64,000 nt of DNA from Macrostomum hystrix (lineage: Eukaryota; Platyhelminthes; Macrostomidae), in assembly GCA_950097015.1 (NCBI GenBank), contig CATNEN010000034.1, positions 4,496,001 to 4,560,000 on the forward strand. The letters are read 5' to 3'. This document shows positions 10,267 to 23,703 of this stretch, in pieces (positions within the stretch are counted from its first letter, which is position 1; the number at the start of each line of letters is the position of its first letter). The translations under genes and the position numbers were made by a program. A model generated the notes under the pieces. It saw only the letters and a program-made list of their open reading frames with translations. It did no database searches and had not been told where the DNA came from.

Positions 10267-10736
10267 ACTCTCCATCTAATGTCTCGTTCTTAATTCTTAA
10301 TTAATATTTTCAGTGTGCAGTGGATGTGAGGCAAATTGCACTGAATCTGTTAGAGAGGTCAGCAGCAGCGAAAGTGCAGATTCAAAGAGCCAGGAAATAA
10401 GCAAGAATAGATTCTTTGAGAGAAAGAAAACTTCTTAGTTTTGGGATTTTGTTCGTATTTGCCGCATGACCAGTTTTAATGAGGCCAGACACGGGCGAAT
10501 GAGGGGGCAGGAAATGGAGATTTGGCATCATGCAGCCAGGGTCTCAGAAGGGGCTGCCAAATGCGCTGAGCAAATGAATGCGACAGGAAAATGGGGATAA
10601 AATCAGAAAGGGAGAAATGAGATTTATTAGTTAACACACAGACCTAGAGGAATTTAGCTCCACCCAGAGATGCAAAGAACCGAAATTAAAAGTGGATTCT
10701 TTTGGATTTGTTAAAATATTATCCTGGATTGCTCTA

Positions 10737-10986
10737 AACGATATGTATAGGAATACAATGAATGCATGTAAAATCTAGCTCTATCCGATATGTATCGAAA
10801 TACAATACATGCATGTAAAATCTAGCTCTATCCGATATGTATCGAAATACAATACATGCATGTAAAATCTGGCTCTATCCGATATGTATCGAAATACAAT
10901 ACATGCATGTAAAATCTGGCTCTATCCGATATGTATTGAATACAATACATTCATGTATCAGTTGACTCTATCCGATATGTATCGAA
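10737..10986. repeat. 47-bp repeat with palindromic core
   Basis: About five copies, each with CCGATATGTATCGAAA and the palindrome ACATGCATGT. The GATATGT-GAAA motif also occurs singly at 5298, 5325, 5621 and, as GACATGT, at 5474. Confidence 0.88.
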
Positions 10987-11521
10987 ACATCTATTTTTAG
11001 AACTGGAATAAATAAGGGAAGAAGTAAAGTAAAAATTTTCCCGAGACGAAATGCAAGCATGGCAAACTACACAAGGAACAATCGATCGATTCAAAGAATT
11101 CGAATGTAAAGGAGACTAAAAAGGTAAGCAGTACCAGTGCAGGCCTAGGTGCAGATTAAAGATAACGAGGGAAGCCCTCTTATTTTGTTCCGTGGCTTTG
11201 ACTGGGTCAAAGCTGCAGCAGCAGCAGCAGCCGAAACGGTAGCCAAGCCACATCGATCGCTTGATAGGGACTTCAAAAGCGGAATTACGACCCCGCTGCA
11301 CACAACGAGTCTGTACAGCAAAATCAACACTCTATAAGTTATGCCGGATTAAACTTGCTGCAGGTCCTTTCCTTCATTTCAAATCGAAATTTAAAGTACA
11401 TCAGACAAGTTTGCATGACCTTTTCCTGCTAACTATGTTGCTACTCTCGTCATGTCTTATTTTTTATAGTACTTCGAACATTTAGAAAATGCTGTGCACC
11501 GAATTTGTACACCGAGACACG

Positions 11522-12178
11522 GGAGAGATCAGACAAAGGAGGGATCAGACACGATAGAGATGCGACACGGTGGAGATGGGACAGGGGAGAGATGAGACAG
11601 GGGAGAGATGAGACAGGGGAGAGATGAGACAGGGGAGAGATGAGACAGGGGAGAGATGAGACAGGGGAGAGATGAGACAGGAGAGAGATGGGACAGGGGA
11701 GAGATGAGACTGGGAAGAGATGAGACAGGGGAGAGATGAGACAGGGGAGAGATGGGACAGGGGAGAGATGAGACAGGGGAGAGATGAGACAGGGGAGAGA
11801 TGGGACAGGGGAGAGATGAGACAGGGGAGAGATGGGACAGGGGAGAGATGAGACAGGGGAGAGATGGGACAGGGGAGAGATGAGACAGGGGAGAGATGAG
11901 ACAGGGGAGAGATGAGACAGGGGAGACATGAGACAGGGGAGAGATGAGACAGGGGAGAGATGAGACAGGGGAGAGATGGGACAGGGGAGAGATGAGACAG
12001 GGGAGAGATGAGACAGGGGAGAGATGGGACAGGGGAGAGATGAGACAGGGGAGAGATGGGACAGGGGAGACATGAGACAGGGGAGACATGAGACAGGGGA
12101 GAGATGAGACAGGGGAGAGATGGGACAGGGGAGAGATGGGACAGGGGAGAGATGAGACAGGGGAGAGATGCGACACGG
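11522..12178. repeat. 16-bp minisatellite
   Basis: About 41 copies of GAGATGAGACAGGGGA with G/A variation. Continuous frames on the minus strand are artefacts of the period. Confidence 0.97.
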
Positions 12179-13371
12179 TACACGGTAGAACATAAAATTC
12201 CGCTGCCATGAAAAGCAGCAGACGAGACCAGTCAGTTTTGGACGGGGGAAAAGTATTTTAAATGTTCCCCTGAGGACGGGCCACGTGCCGTCCGAAAAAT
12301 AGATGTGAATAAAACATGCGAGTTAGCGAACTGCTTGCGGGAAAGGCGAGACTTGTAGCGGTGAAAGCTGAGAGCCCACGGCCCCAAGGGCAGGCGAGGA
12401 CCTTCCGCCCGTGCGTCTGCCTGTTTCGCTGTCTGTAAAAAAACTTCCCACACTAACCAACAATGAGATTATCCGGGAGCTTAATCCTGCGCATTCATAC
12501 CCCATGGGACTGAAAGCGATGGAAACGCAGACCGTTGATTTCATCATCGCAGAGAAAGTTTTCTCTCATTTGGCCGCAAATTAGCATCAGGTCTCTGCGA
12601 GGGCATGTACTATACTCGATTCTTGGGGACATTTAAAGCGAAATAGAAAATCGTCTACCATTAAAATAAAGTTAAGTACTGAGCAATGTCCAGGCAATGA
12701 GACTGACAGATCGATGCTGGAGATGAAGCCTATAATAAAGAAGCTAGCAGAGGGTGTATCCAGTTGCTAAGCGCCCTATCAGTCCGTGCCTCTCCTGTCT
12801 CTATCTGTTTTTGGATTATAAGAGAGAAAGAAAAGATGCGGTGCTTCGCATATTAGCAATGCATTAGGAGAATTGCAGAGAGGGGGGAATACATATACGT
12901 ACGCTTGTCCTCAGGATTCGGCCCTAGCTCCATCCCGATCATAGTTTAGTTTAGATTTCCTGTCCCTAACTACGTATGTGAGTGTGTGTGTGTGTGTCTG
13001 TGCGAATGGGAAGCGAATCAAGTCGAGCTTCTAATGGAAAATTCGGACCGAGGGAACTGGGAAGGGAACGATGCAGGGATATATGGGGCTTGTTGGATAG
13101 GAAATGAATGAATGAGGCATGCAATTCAGATTGATAGATAGCGATCAGAGAGCAAATCTGTTATGAATTACCGCCCCCACCCCAGTTCTGAATCACTCGG
13201 GAGATGAGGAAGAAGCTGAGGTTTATAGCGATGATGAACAGACACTGAAGGCTGGGCGAGCTAACAAATCTAATATATTGAGGCGATCTTTAGATTGATC
13301 GGACCAATCCGAGTTAGTAAAATTAAAGATACACAGCTTAAAATGACCATTTTACTGACCAATTAAATAAT

Positions 13372-16300
13372 GGCACTCTCAGTTTAGAAATGACACATTC
13401 AATTTAGAAATGAGACATTCAGTTTAGAAATGACACATTCAATTTAGAAATGAGACATTCGGTTTAGAAATGAGACATTCAATTTAGAAATGAGACATTC
13501 AATTTAGAAATGAGACATTCAGTTTAGAAATGAGACATTCAGTTTAGAAATGAGACATTCAGTTTAGAAATGAGACATTCAATTTAGAAATGAGACATTC
13601 AGTTTAGAAATGAGACATTCAGTTTAGAAATGAGACATTCAGTTTAGAAATGACACATTCAGTTTAGAAATGAGACATTCAGTTTAGAAATGAGACATTC
13701 AATTTAGAAATGAGACATTCAGTTTAGAAATGACACATTCAATTTAGAAATGAGACATTCGGTTTAGAAATGAGACATTCAATTTAGAAATGAGACATTC
13801 AGTTTAGAAATGAGACATTCAGTTTAGAAATGAGACATTCAGTTTAGAAATGACACATTCAGTTTAGAAATGAGACATTCAGTTTAGAAATGAGACATTC
13901 AGTTTAGAAATGAGACATTCAGTTTAGAAATGACACATTCAGTTTAGAAATGAGACATTCAGTTTAGAAATGAGACATTCAGTTTAGAAATGAGACATTC
14001 AGTTTAGAAATGAGACATTCAGTTTAGAAATGAGACATTCAGTTTAGAAATGAGACATTCAGTTTAGAAATGAGACATTCAGTTTAGAAATGACACATTC
14101 AGTTTAGAAATGAGACATTCAGTTTAGAAATGACACATTCATTTTAAAAATGAGACATTCAATTTAGAAATGACACATTCAGTTTAGAAATGAGACATTC
14201 AGTTTAGAAATGACACATTCAGTTTAGAAATGAGACTTTCAGTTTAGAAATGACACATTCAGTTTAGAAATGAGACATTCAATTTAGAAATGAGACATTC
14301 AGTTTAGAAATGAGACATTCAGTTTAGAAATGAGACATTCAATTTAGAAATGAGACATTCAGTTTAGAAATGAGACATTCATTTTAGAAATGAGACATTC
14401 AATTTAGAAATCACACATTCAGTTTAGAAATGAGACATTCAGTTTAGAAATGACACATTCAGTTTAGAAATGAGACATTCAGTTTAGAAATGAGACATTC
14501 AGTTTAGAAATGAGACATTCAGTTTAGAAATGAGACATTCATTTTAGAAATGAGACATTCAATTTAGAAATGAGACATTCAATTTAGAAATGAGACATTC
14601 AATTTAGAAATGAGACATTCGGTTTAGAAATGAGACATTCAATTTAGAAATGAGACATTCAGTTTAGAAATGAGACATTCAGTTTAGAAATGAGACATTC
14701 AGTTTAGAAATGACACATTCAGTTTAGAAATGAGACATTCAGTTTAGAAATGAGACATTCAGTTTAGAAATGAGACATTCAGTTTAGAAATGACACATTC
14801 AGTTTAGAAATGACACATTCAGTTTAGAAATGAGACATTCAGTTTAGAAATGAGACATTCAGTTTAGAAATGAGACATTCAGTTTAGAAATGAGACATTC
14901 AGTTTAGAAATGAGACATTCAGTTTAGAAATGAGACATTCAGTTTAGAAATGAGACATTCAGTTTAGAAATGACACATTCAGTTTAGAAATGAGACATTC
15001 AGTTTAGAAATGACACATTCATTTTAAAAATGAGACATTCAATTTAGAAATGACACATTCAGTTTAGAAATGAGACATTCAGTTTAGAAATGACACATTC
15101 AGTTTAGAAATGAGACTTTCAGTTTAGAAATGACACATTCAGTTTAGAAATGAGACATTCAGTTTAGAAATGAGACATTCAGTTTAGAAATGAGACATTC
15201 AGTTTAGAAATGAGACATTCAATTTAGAAATGAGACATTCAGTTTAGAAATGAGACATTCATTTTAGAAATGAGACATTCAATTTAGAAATCACACATTC
15301 AGTTTAGAAATGAGACATTCAGTTTAGAAATGACACATTCAGTTTAGAAATGAGACATTCAGTTTAGAAATGAGACATTCAGTTTAGAAATGAGACATTC
15401 ATTTTAGAAATGAGACATTCAATTTAGAAATGAGACATTCAGTTTTGAAATGACACTCTCATTCCAGAAATGACACAATCATTAGAACACTCAAGTTTTG
15501 AAATGAGACATTCAGTTTAGAAATGAGACATTCAGTTTAGAAATGAGACATTCAGTTTAGAAATGACACATTCAGTTTAGAAATGAGACATTCAGTTTAG
15601 AAATGAGACATTCAGTTTAGAAATGAGACATTCAGTTTAGAAATGAGACATTCAGTTTAGAAATGAGACATTCAGTTTTGAAATGACACTCTCATTCCAG
15701 AAATGACACAATCATTAGAACACTCAAGTTTAGAAATGAGACATTCAGTTTAGAAATGAGACATTCAGTTTAGAAATGAGACATTCAGTTTAGAAATGAG
15801 ACATTCAGTTTAGAAATGAGACATTCAGTTTAGAAATGAGACATTCAGTTTAGAAATGAGACATTCAGTTTAGAAATGAGACATTCAGTTTAGAAATGAG
15901 ACATTCAGTTTAGAAATGAGACATTCAGTTTAGAAATGAGACATTCAGTTTAGAAACGAGACATTCAATTTAGAAATGAGACATTCAGTTTAGAAATGAG
16001 ACATTCAGTTTTGAAATGAGACATTCAGTTTAGAAATGAGACATTCAGTTTAGAAATGACACATTCAGTTTAGAAATGAGACATTCAGTTTAGAAATGAG
16101 ACATTCAGTTTAGAAATGAGACATTCAGTTTAGAAATGAGACATTCAGTTTTGAAATGAGACATTCAGTTTAGAAATGAGACATTCAGTTTAGAAATGAG
16201 ACATTCAGTTTAGAAATGAGACATTCAGTTTAGAAATGAGACATTCAGTTTAGAAATGAGACATTCAGTTAGAAATGAGACATTCAGTTTAGAAACGAGA

Positions 16301-16432
16301 CATTCAATTTAGAAATGAGACATTCAGTTTAGAAATGAGACATTCAGTTTAGAAATGAGACATTCAGTTTTGAAATGACACTCTCATTCCAGAAATGACA
16401 CAATCATTAGAACACTCAAGTTTTGAAATGAG
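13372..16432. repeat. 20-bp satellite-like array with higher-order structure
   Basis: About 150 copies of AGTTTAGAAATGAGACATTC, the largest array in the window. Rare variants recur 880 bp apart (ATTTTAAAAATGAGACATTC at 14141 and 15021; GACTTTC at 14221 and 15101; TCACACATTC at 14401 and 15281). A 55-bp spacer beginning AGTTTTGAAATGACACTCTC recurs at 15441, 15674 and 16366. Confidence 0.97.
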
Positions 16433-16810
16433 AAGCAATTTAGTGATTCGCAGTGGCTATTTTATGGCTGATATTACTCGTAGGTTGAAATCAAGGGATA
16501 GATAATTGGATGGATAAATGAGTGTGGCTGAACTGAGTTACATTATATTACCATTGAATAAGGCCAAAAACGTAGTCATGAAGTGCATTTCTGACAGAAA
16601 CTGCCAACTGAGTGTAGGGCAGCTCAAGAAGGGACAGCAAATATTTCCAGGCATGGAAAACACGAAGGGCAGCAGGAGGGATGGGTTTAACCTCGGTAGG
16701 AGCACACGCGCGCGGAATTCTGACAAGTGCAGGGGGCTGGCAACTCATCTGCTATGAGCTCCCTCTCTGCCTTCTTTTCCAGCTGCATCCACTTGTCAGA
16801 CAACAAGCCT

Positions 16811-17037
<227 letters not shown>

Positions 17038-17441
17038 CTGCATCAGAGCTGCTGCTGCTAGTACTGCTTTTAAGCAACAGTAGAGGGACATAATCAAACA
17101 ACCGACCAGAAAATCAAGATGTCTTTGTGCACGCCGAAGCGCTTTTGCTTCTATTATGATTCATGTTCACCTAGATACATAAACGAGTATTTGGAAGGAA
17201 TTGCAAGCCAATTATAAACCAAAAGGCCGGCACAGAAAGCAACTAGCTTCACTGGAAGACAAGCCAGTCCTTGCTTGAAATCTGCGCAACACTCACAGAT
17301 AACAAGGGATGAAGCAGCCAGCAGGTGGTTAAAGCAGGTTAATTAAGCGAAGGATAATAACGGAAGCACGAAAAATCTCCTGTTTTGAATGAGTTAAAGA
17401 GAATGACATCGACATAACTGTGCCATTGCAGAACTACTAGA

Positions 17442-17566
17442 CCTTCTCACCGTCTTCTTCTCACCCTGTCTTCTTCTCACAGTGTCTTCTTCTCACCCGG
17501 CCTAATTCTCACCCTGTCTCCTTCTCATCCTGTCTCTCTCTGACCCTGTCTCATTCTCACCCTGGA
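17442..17566. repeat. About 20-bp pyrimidine repeat, six copies
   Basis: Diverged copies of a unit like TTCTCACCCTGTCTTC in the FN3-5/FN3-6 intron. Confidence 0.85.
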
Positions 17567-17949
17567 AGGATGGAGGTAAGAGCAGATGAGTGAGTCAAGT
17601 CAACACAGAGCAGCCAAACCAGTATAGCTCCCAGATTGGCTTTACTTGGCTTAGATTGTGAGAGCAAATATTTGACTCGCTGCTTAGTCAAACGAATTAT
17701 TTGAGAACACGCTGCATGAATGTACTCACAAAGATCTTCTCTACCTGGCTATAATAGATAACCAGAAACCTTATTCATACAGGCATGGTTGAATATGAAA
17801 CATAATAAAAGTTATTTAAGGCTGATATTATACTCCTAGAAAAATTGTGTCTACATTGATTAAACTGGTGAGAAAAGTATATTAAAGTCTGCTTTTGGTC
17901 GGTTTGTTTTGTGCAATATACAAAGTATGTTGATTTTTGTACGTATTGG

Positions 17950-18651
17950 TACGGAAGGGGGATAATTTTGAACAACATGAGATGGTTCGGGATAATTTTG
18001 TACGACATGGGATGGTTCGGGATAATTTTGTACGACATGGGATGGTTCGGGATAATTTTGTATGAAGTGGGACGGTTTGGGATAATTTTGTATGAAGTGG
18101 GATGGTTGGGGATAATTTTGTATGAAGTAGGACGGTTGGGGATAATTTTGTATGAAGTGGGATGGTTGGGGATAATTTTGTATGAAGTGGGACGGTTGGG
18201 GATAATTTTGTATGAAGTGGGATGGTTGGGGATAATTTTGTATGAAGTGGGATGGTTGGGGATAATTTTGTATGAAGTGGACGGTTGGGGATAATTTTGT
18301 ATGAAGTGGGACGGTTTGGGATAATTTTGTATGATGTGGGATGGTTGGGGTTAATTTTGTATGAAGTAGGACGGTTGGGGATAATTTTGTATGAAGTGGG
18401 ATGGTTGGGGATAATTTTGTATGAAGTGGGACGGTTGGGGATAATTTTGTATGAAGTGGGATGGTTGGGGATAATTTTGTATGAAGTGGGATGGTTGGGG
18501 ATAATTTTGTATGAAGTGGACGGTTGGGGATAATTTTGTATGAAGTGGGACGGTTTGGGATAATTTTGTATGATGTGGGATGGTTGGGGATAATTTTGTA
18601 TGAAGTGGGACGGTTTGGGATAATTTTGTATGAAGTGGGATGGTTGGGGAT
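17950..18651. repeat. 30-bp minisatellite, left block (interrupted by retrotransposon)
   Basis: About 23 units with core GGGATAATTTTGTATGAAGT and alternating GGATGG/GGACGG. It contains two 29-bp units spaced about 240 bp apart, a small higher-order pattern that is repeated in the right block. Ends exactly at the LTR. Confidence 0.96.
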
Positions 18652-18959
18652 TGTGGCGGAAAGTGCAAATTTTCATGTCGTATCTTCTAACCCTAACTTT
18701 ATTTTCTAACCCTGTTCGGTTGTTTGGGCATGTGCACGCCTCCAACTCATTGACGTACTTTGAATATGTACAACGCGCGTACATCGTTTAATCGCGCGTT
18801 CACTTTCTTTACCGAGAACCCTGCGGCTTTAGTCCACCTCCAATTTTCACCTTCGTGGCGAGCCAGAGCTGTGTCATTCTAACCATTGATTCTATAAAAT
18901 ATACCGTCAGCCGGCCCTTTCTAGCCGGGCCTAGTTTCTACAAGCTAAATTCAACTACA
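18652..18959 (+). mobile_element. 5' LTR of a BEL/Pao-type retrotransposon
   Basis: The segment begins TGTGGCGG and ends CTACA, the TG...CA form of retroviral-type LTRs, and stops exactly one base before a primer binding site. It contains TATAAAAT at 18893-18900. It starts abruptly inside a unit of the 30-bp minisatellite (after GGTTGGGGAT). No matching 3' LTR occurs in the window, so length and ends are judged from the 5' copy alone. Confidence 0.75.
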
Positions 18960-18971
18960 TGGCGCCCGAAC
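18960..18971 (+). other. Primer binding site for reverse transcription
   Basis: TGGCGCCCGAAC directly follows the LTR end. It is complementary to the 3' end of a lysine tRNA as used by many LTR retroelements and retroviruses. The match ends after about twelve bases. The spacing of zero bases from the LTR is normal. Confidence 0.8.
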
Positions 18972-19321
18972 TGTGAATTATTAACTTTGAGGCTTCAATT
19001 TGACAAACCGCGCTTTGAGCTACAGGACACCGGACCGGACTACCGCATAGATTCCTGCCTGAGGCTCATCTGAACTTCTATCAACGTGGCATCTATTCAT
19101 CGAGCTGCACGGCTTTGTTGAGTTGTTGAGACATTCACATTTTGTTTTCGTCATTGCTTTTTGCTTATCGCAAGGCAGTATATTTTAGCTGCTACAGTAC
19201 CCTTTTGTAGAGTCTGTATCGATAGTCACTTATCGCAAATATCTATTGTTAGTGCCTTTCCTGATTTTAATCGGCGTTTTCTGTTGCACTGCGCACCGCT
19301 TCTGTTCCTCGACGTTCCTGT

Positions 19322-22312
19322 TTGCATGCCATCTGTTTCCTTCTTTGTTCTTTCCTTCGCCATCTGGTCTTTCCTCGCTGTCTGTTTCTCTCTTGGACAC
19401 AGTCTTCAATTGAGGAGATAAAGAAGGACCGCGCTGTGCTGCGCCGTTCAGCGACACTATTAGTGGAGAGAGTTCAAGCAGTTCTGGACGGTGCTGAGAA
19501 GCCTGTTGACGAGTTGGTAGGCTTGATGCGGTTACTAAAAACAAAGAAGGATGAGCTGGAGAAGCTGGACAAACAACTTCTACGCGAGTTAGTCACGGAA
19601 GATGGAGAACCTGCGGACAAGCTACAAGAGGAGACGGAGAAGTGCGACGAGTATGCGCTAAAGCTAGAGAAGGCAGTGGCAGGCTTAGAACGAATTCGAG
19701 AGAGGAGATTGACTGTGGTGGCTAGCCCATCGGCTTCATCTAGCTCGGGAACTTCAGAGAGTCCTGCTCAGATCGGGGCACAAGGGCGTGCGTGGACAGC
19801 CGATCGTAAATCACAATGCACCGTAAAACTGCCTAAGCTTAGTCTACCCACCTTCGATGGTAGTGACGCTACACAATGGCCGAATTTCAGCTCACAATTC
19901 AATTCCTCAATTCATCAGAATGTGAATCTATCCGACGTTGAGAAGTTTGCTTATCTGCAAAGCTGTTTGAAAGGCGAAGCGAAACGATGCATTGAGAACC
20001 TTCAACTCACAGCTGGTGACTACCACAACGCCTGGGAGATGCTGGTAGACAGATACGGGTCTACAGACCATCTGGTTCAACACTTCATGAAGAAACTCGA
20101 GACGATTCGATGTGTGTCAGATTCCACAGCAGCTCTTCGAGCCTTCTTGGACACAGTGAGGTCCAGTGTTCGAGCACTCCAGACACTAGGTGTGAGCACG
20201 GACAATTACGAAGTGCTACTGCTGCCGAATTTAGAATCCAAGCTTCCCAATTCTATCCGAGCAGATGTCGTGCGGTCGATGTTGACGAAAGCCTATAGAG
20301 GGAAGCATAACCTGGAAAGCTTCTTAGAAGCACTTGACAGCGAGATCAAGCTGCGAGAACGCTGCGCACTGAGTTCAAGCAAGTCAGCTGATCCGTCTCG
20401 CCATACACCGGAGATCCGAAGCTCAGTAGCTGGAACTCAAAGAGCTTTACACTGCCCGGATCTGCCTCCATCATCGTTCGTCACACACCACCCGATAGCG
20501 AAGGAGCAGCATAAGGCTCCCAAGAATGCGCAAGCGAACACTGTGGCGTGCACGTACTGTCGACAGAGTCACTACTCCGAATCCTGCATGTTGGTACCTA
20601 CTGCAAAAGAACGAATGGAGATACTGAAAAAGGAGAGACGGTGCTTCTGCTGCCTGCGAGCTAATCACCCCGCCAGCCTGTGCAAATCGAAGAGAGCATG
20701 TCGCCACTGCAGAAAAATGCACCATCCGAGCATCTGTCTGGCACTTCACTCAGGTGATGGCGAAACCACAATGAAAAGCAAAGCCAAGGCCGAATCTATT
20801 GTCCAAGAAAAAGCAACAGCTTCTCCAAACGGCGGTAACGCGACGGTGGCCGTGCCGTCCAATAATACTACAGTTTCTACCGGCCAGTCCTTCGTTGTGT
20901 ACGCCAATCCAGTCGTGATCATGCCGACTGCAAAGTGCATCATTGTGAGTTCTGATGGCACAACCGAAGTGCTAGTACGTGCTTTATTCGACACCGCCAG
21001 CAATAAGACCTATATTAGACAAGACTTAAGCCGACAGTTAGGCTTCGTGGCAGAAGCAACAGAAGTGCTGCGCGTGAATACATTTGGATCGAGCAGCACC
21101 GAGTTTACATCGAGCATCGTAAAGTTTCGCATACGCCGCGCATTCGAACCCGACGGTGATTATGTCACTCTAAAAGGCTACACAACGCCTCGGATTTGCG
21201 AGCCGCAGGCATCCGTAAATCTAGATGCACATCCAGAACTTCAGCATCTTGATTTAGCCGATCCGTTCGATCTCCGAGATGCTAAAGAGCCTATCTCCAT
21301 TCTAATCGGTGCGGACACCTTCTACGATCTGGTCGACGGTGACGTCGTTAGGACTGTGAGCGGTAAAGGACCAGTCGCCGTGAAAAGCAAACTCGGCTAC
21401 CTAGTGAGCGGCAGATTGAGCATTTCGGACACGACCGGTGACTCTTCGTTGGCATGCACTATGCACTGCGCTGGTGAATCCCTAATGATTGGGATACCCA
21501 GAGAATCGGTGGAAAACGACGCGAACGAGCACAGCGCTGCGTCGTCACTAACACGACACTTTCCACCAAACCTCGAATTTCGAAGTGGACGCTATTCTAT
21601 CGGTCTACCATTCAAAGAGGGGTATCGAGAAGCCCTCTCCGACAATTTCAATCTAGCCTACCGACGTCTGAAGACAACAGCTGAAAAACTACGAAAGACT
21701 GGACATCTGGACGAGTACGACAAAATCCTGCAAGAACAACTCCGACAAGGGGTTATTGAGCCCGTGCCGAAAGATGAGGATCCGCAAACAATCAAGCACT
21801 ACCTTCCTCATCTACCGGTTTTCAAGGAGGACAGCTCCACAACACGACTTCGAATCGTGTTTGATGCAAGTGCAAAGACATCGATGGGCTATTCGCTAAA
21901 CGAAGTACTTGATCAGGGACCATGTCGCCTACCATCGGTCTTCTCGCTACTGCTGCGGTTTAGGACTCATCCGATTGCATTGATCGCCGATGTCGAGAAA
22001 GCCTTCCTGCAAATAACAATCCAAGAGCCGGACCGCGACGCCGTGCGCTTCTTATGGCTAACACGGCATCTCGAGAAAGAATCGAACGTTCTCATCCTAC
22101 GTTATGTCCGTCTTGTGTTCGGCTTAGTGTGCAGCCCAGCAATACTGCAAGAGGTGCTTCTGTATCACCTTCGAAACACGAAGCAAGCTTCATTCAAGAT
22201 GCGCGAGCAGCTGGCGCGCGATACGTACGTAGACAATCTAGTAACCGGAGCACCCTCCGTCAGCTCAGCGATTGAACTTTACAAGCGGACTCGAGAAATC
22301 AAATATGTATGA
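19322..22312 (+). pseudogene. BEL/Pao retrotransposon gag-pol, truncated within reverse transcriptase
   Basis: The 996-codon frame encodes a gag with a coiled-coil N-terminus, a DUF1759-type capsid region (about residues 168-260: KLPKLSLPTFDGSDATQWP), zinc-knuckle Cys/His clusters (about 409-472: CTYCRQSH, CFCCLRANHPASLC, CRHCRKMHHPSIC), a DUF1758-type aspartic protease with the active-site segment ALFDTASNKTY near 556, and a reverse transcriptase with ADVEKAFLQI near 890 and YVDNLVTG near 970. The second Asp usually seen in the last motif is Asn here, which should impair polymerisation. The frame stops where the minisatellite resumes (about 22305), so RNase H, integrase and the 3' LTR are absent. 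The start is uncertain; an ATG at 19526 is an alternative to the one at 19322. There are no internal stops, so the insertion looks fairly young. Confidence 0.88.
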
Positions 22313-23703
22313 AGTTTTGTATGAAGTGGGACGGTTGGGGATAATTTTGTATGAAGTGGGATGGTTGGGGATAATTTTGTATGAAGTGGGACGGTTGGGG
22401 ATAATTTTGTATGAAGTGGGATGGTTGGGGATAATTTTGTATGAAGTGGGATGGTTGGGGATAATTTTGTATGAAGTGGACGGTTGGGGATAATTTTGTA
22501 TGAAGTGGGACGGTTTGGGATAATTTTGTATGAAGTGGGACGGTTGGGGTTAATTTTGTATGAAGTGGGACGGTTGGGGATAATTTTGTATGAAGTGGGA
22601 TGGTTGGGGATAATTTTGTATGAAGTGGGACGGTTGGGGATAATTTTGTATGAAGTGGGACGGTTGGGGATAATTTTGTATGAAGTGGGACGGTTGGGGA
22701 TAATTTAGTATGAAGTGGGATGGTTGGGGATAATTTTGTATGAAGTGTGATGGTTGGGGATAATTTTGTATGAAGTGGGACGGTTGGGGATAATTTAGTA
22801 TGAAGTGGGATGGTTGGGGATAATTTTGTATGAAGTGGGACGGTTGGGGATAATTTAGTATGAAGTGTGATGGTTGGGGATAATTTTGTATGAAGTGGGA
22901 CGGTTGGGGATAATTTTGTATGAAGTGGGACGGTTGGGGATAATTTAGTATGAAGTGTGATGGTTGGGGATAATTTTGTATGAAGTGGGACGGTTGGGGT
23001 TAATTTTGTATGAAGTGGGACGGTTGGGGATAATTTTGTATGAAGTGGGATGGTTGGGGATAATTTTTTATGAAGTCGGTCGGACGGTTGGGGATAATTT
23101 AGTATGAAGTGGGACGGTTGGGGATAATTTTGTATGAAGTGGGACGGTTGGGGATAATTTAGTATGAAGTGGGATGGTTGGGGATAATTTTGTATGAAGT
23201 GTGATGGTTGGGGATAATTTTGTATGAAGTGGGACGGTTGGGGATAATTTAGTATGAAGTGGGACGGTTGGGGATAATTTTGTATGAAGTGGGATGGTTG
23301 GGGATAATTTTGTATGAAGTGGGACGGTTGGGGATAATTTTGTATGAAGTGGGATGGTTGGGGATAATTTTGTATGAAGTGTGATGGTTGGGGATAATTT
23401 TGTATGAAGTGGGACGGTTGGGGATAATTTTGTATGAAGTGGGACGGTTGGGGATAATTTTGTATGAAGTGGGACGGTTGGGGATAATTTAGTATGAAGT
23501 GGGATGGTTGGGGATAATTTTGTATGAAGTGTGATGGTTGGGGATAATTTTGTATGAAGTGGGACGGTTGGGGATAATTTTGTATGAAGTGGGACGGTTG
23601 GGGATAATTTTGTATGAAGTGGGACGGTTGGGGATAATTTTGTATGAAGTAGGACGGTTGGGGATAATTTTGTATGAAGTGGGACGGTTGGGGATAATTT
23701 TGT
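22305..23703. repeat. 30-bp minisatellite, right block
   Basis: About 46 units of the same repeat as at 17950, resuming directly after the truncated reverse transcriptase. It has variants absent from the left block (TTTAGTATGAAG, GTGTGATGG). Ends in a (TACGAG)4 run. Confidence 0.96.

Noticed and set aside
13372-16432. CRISPR-like appearance of the regular 20-bp array
   Set aside because: There are no spacers of independent sequence and the DNA is clearly from an intron-bearing animal gene; this is a satellite-type array.
17715-17760. Candidate 15-nt exon with a GTGAGT donor in the FN3-5/FN3-6 intron
   Set aside because: The acceptor has no real pyrimidine tract, and the better acceptor nearby gives 19 nt, out of frame.
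18680-18712. Telomere-like CTAACCCTAAC in the LTR
   Set aside because: Only two partial units, inside an LTR; no sign of an interstitial telomere.
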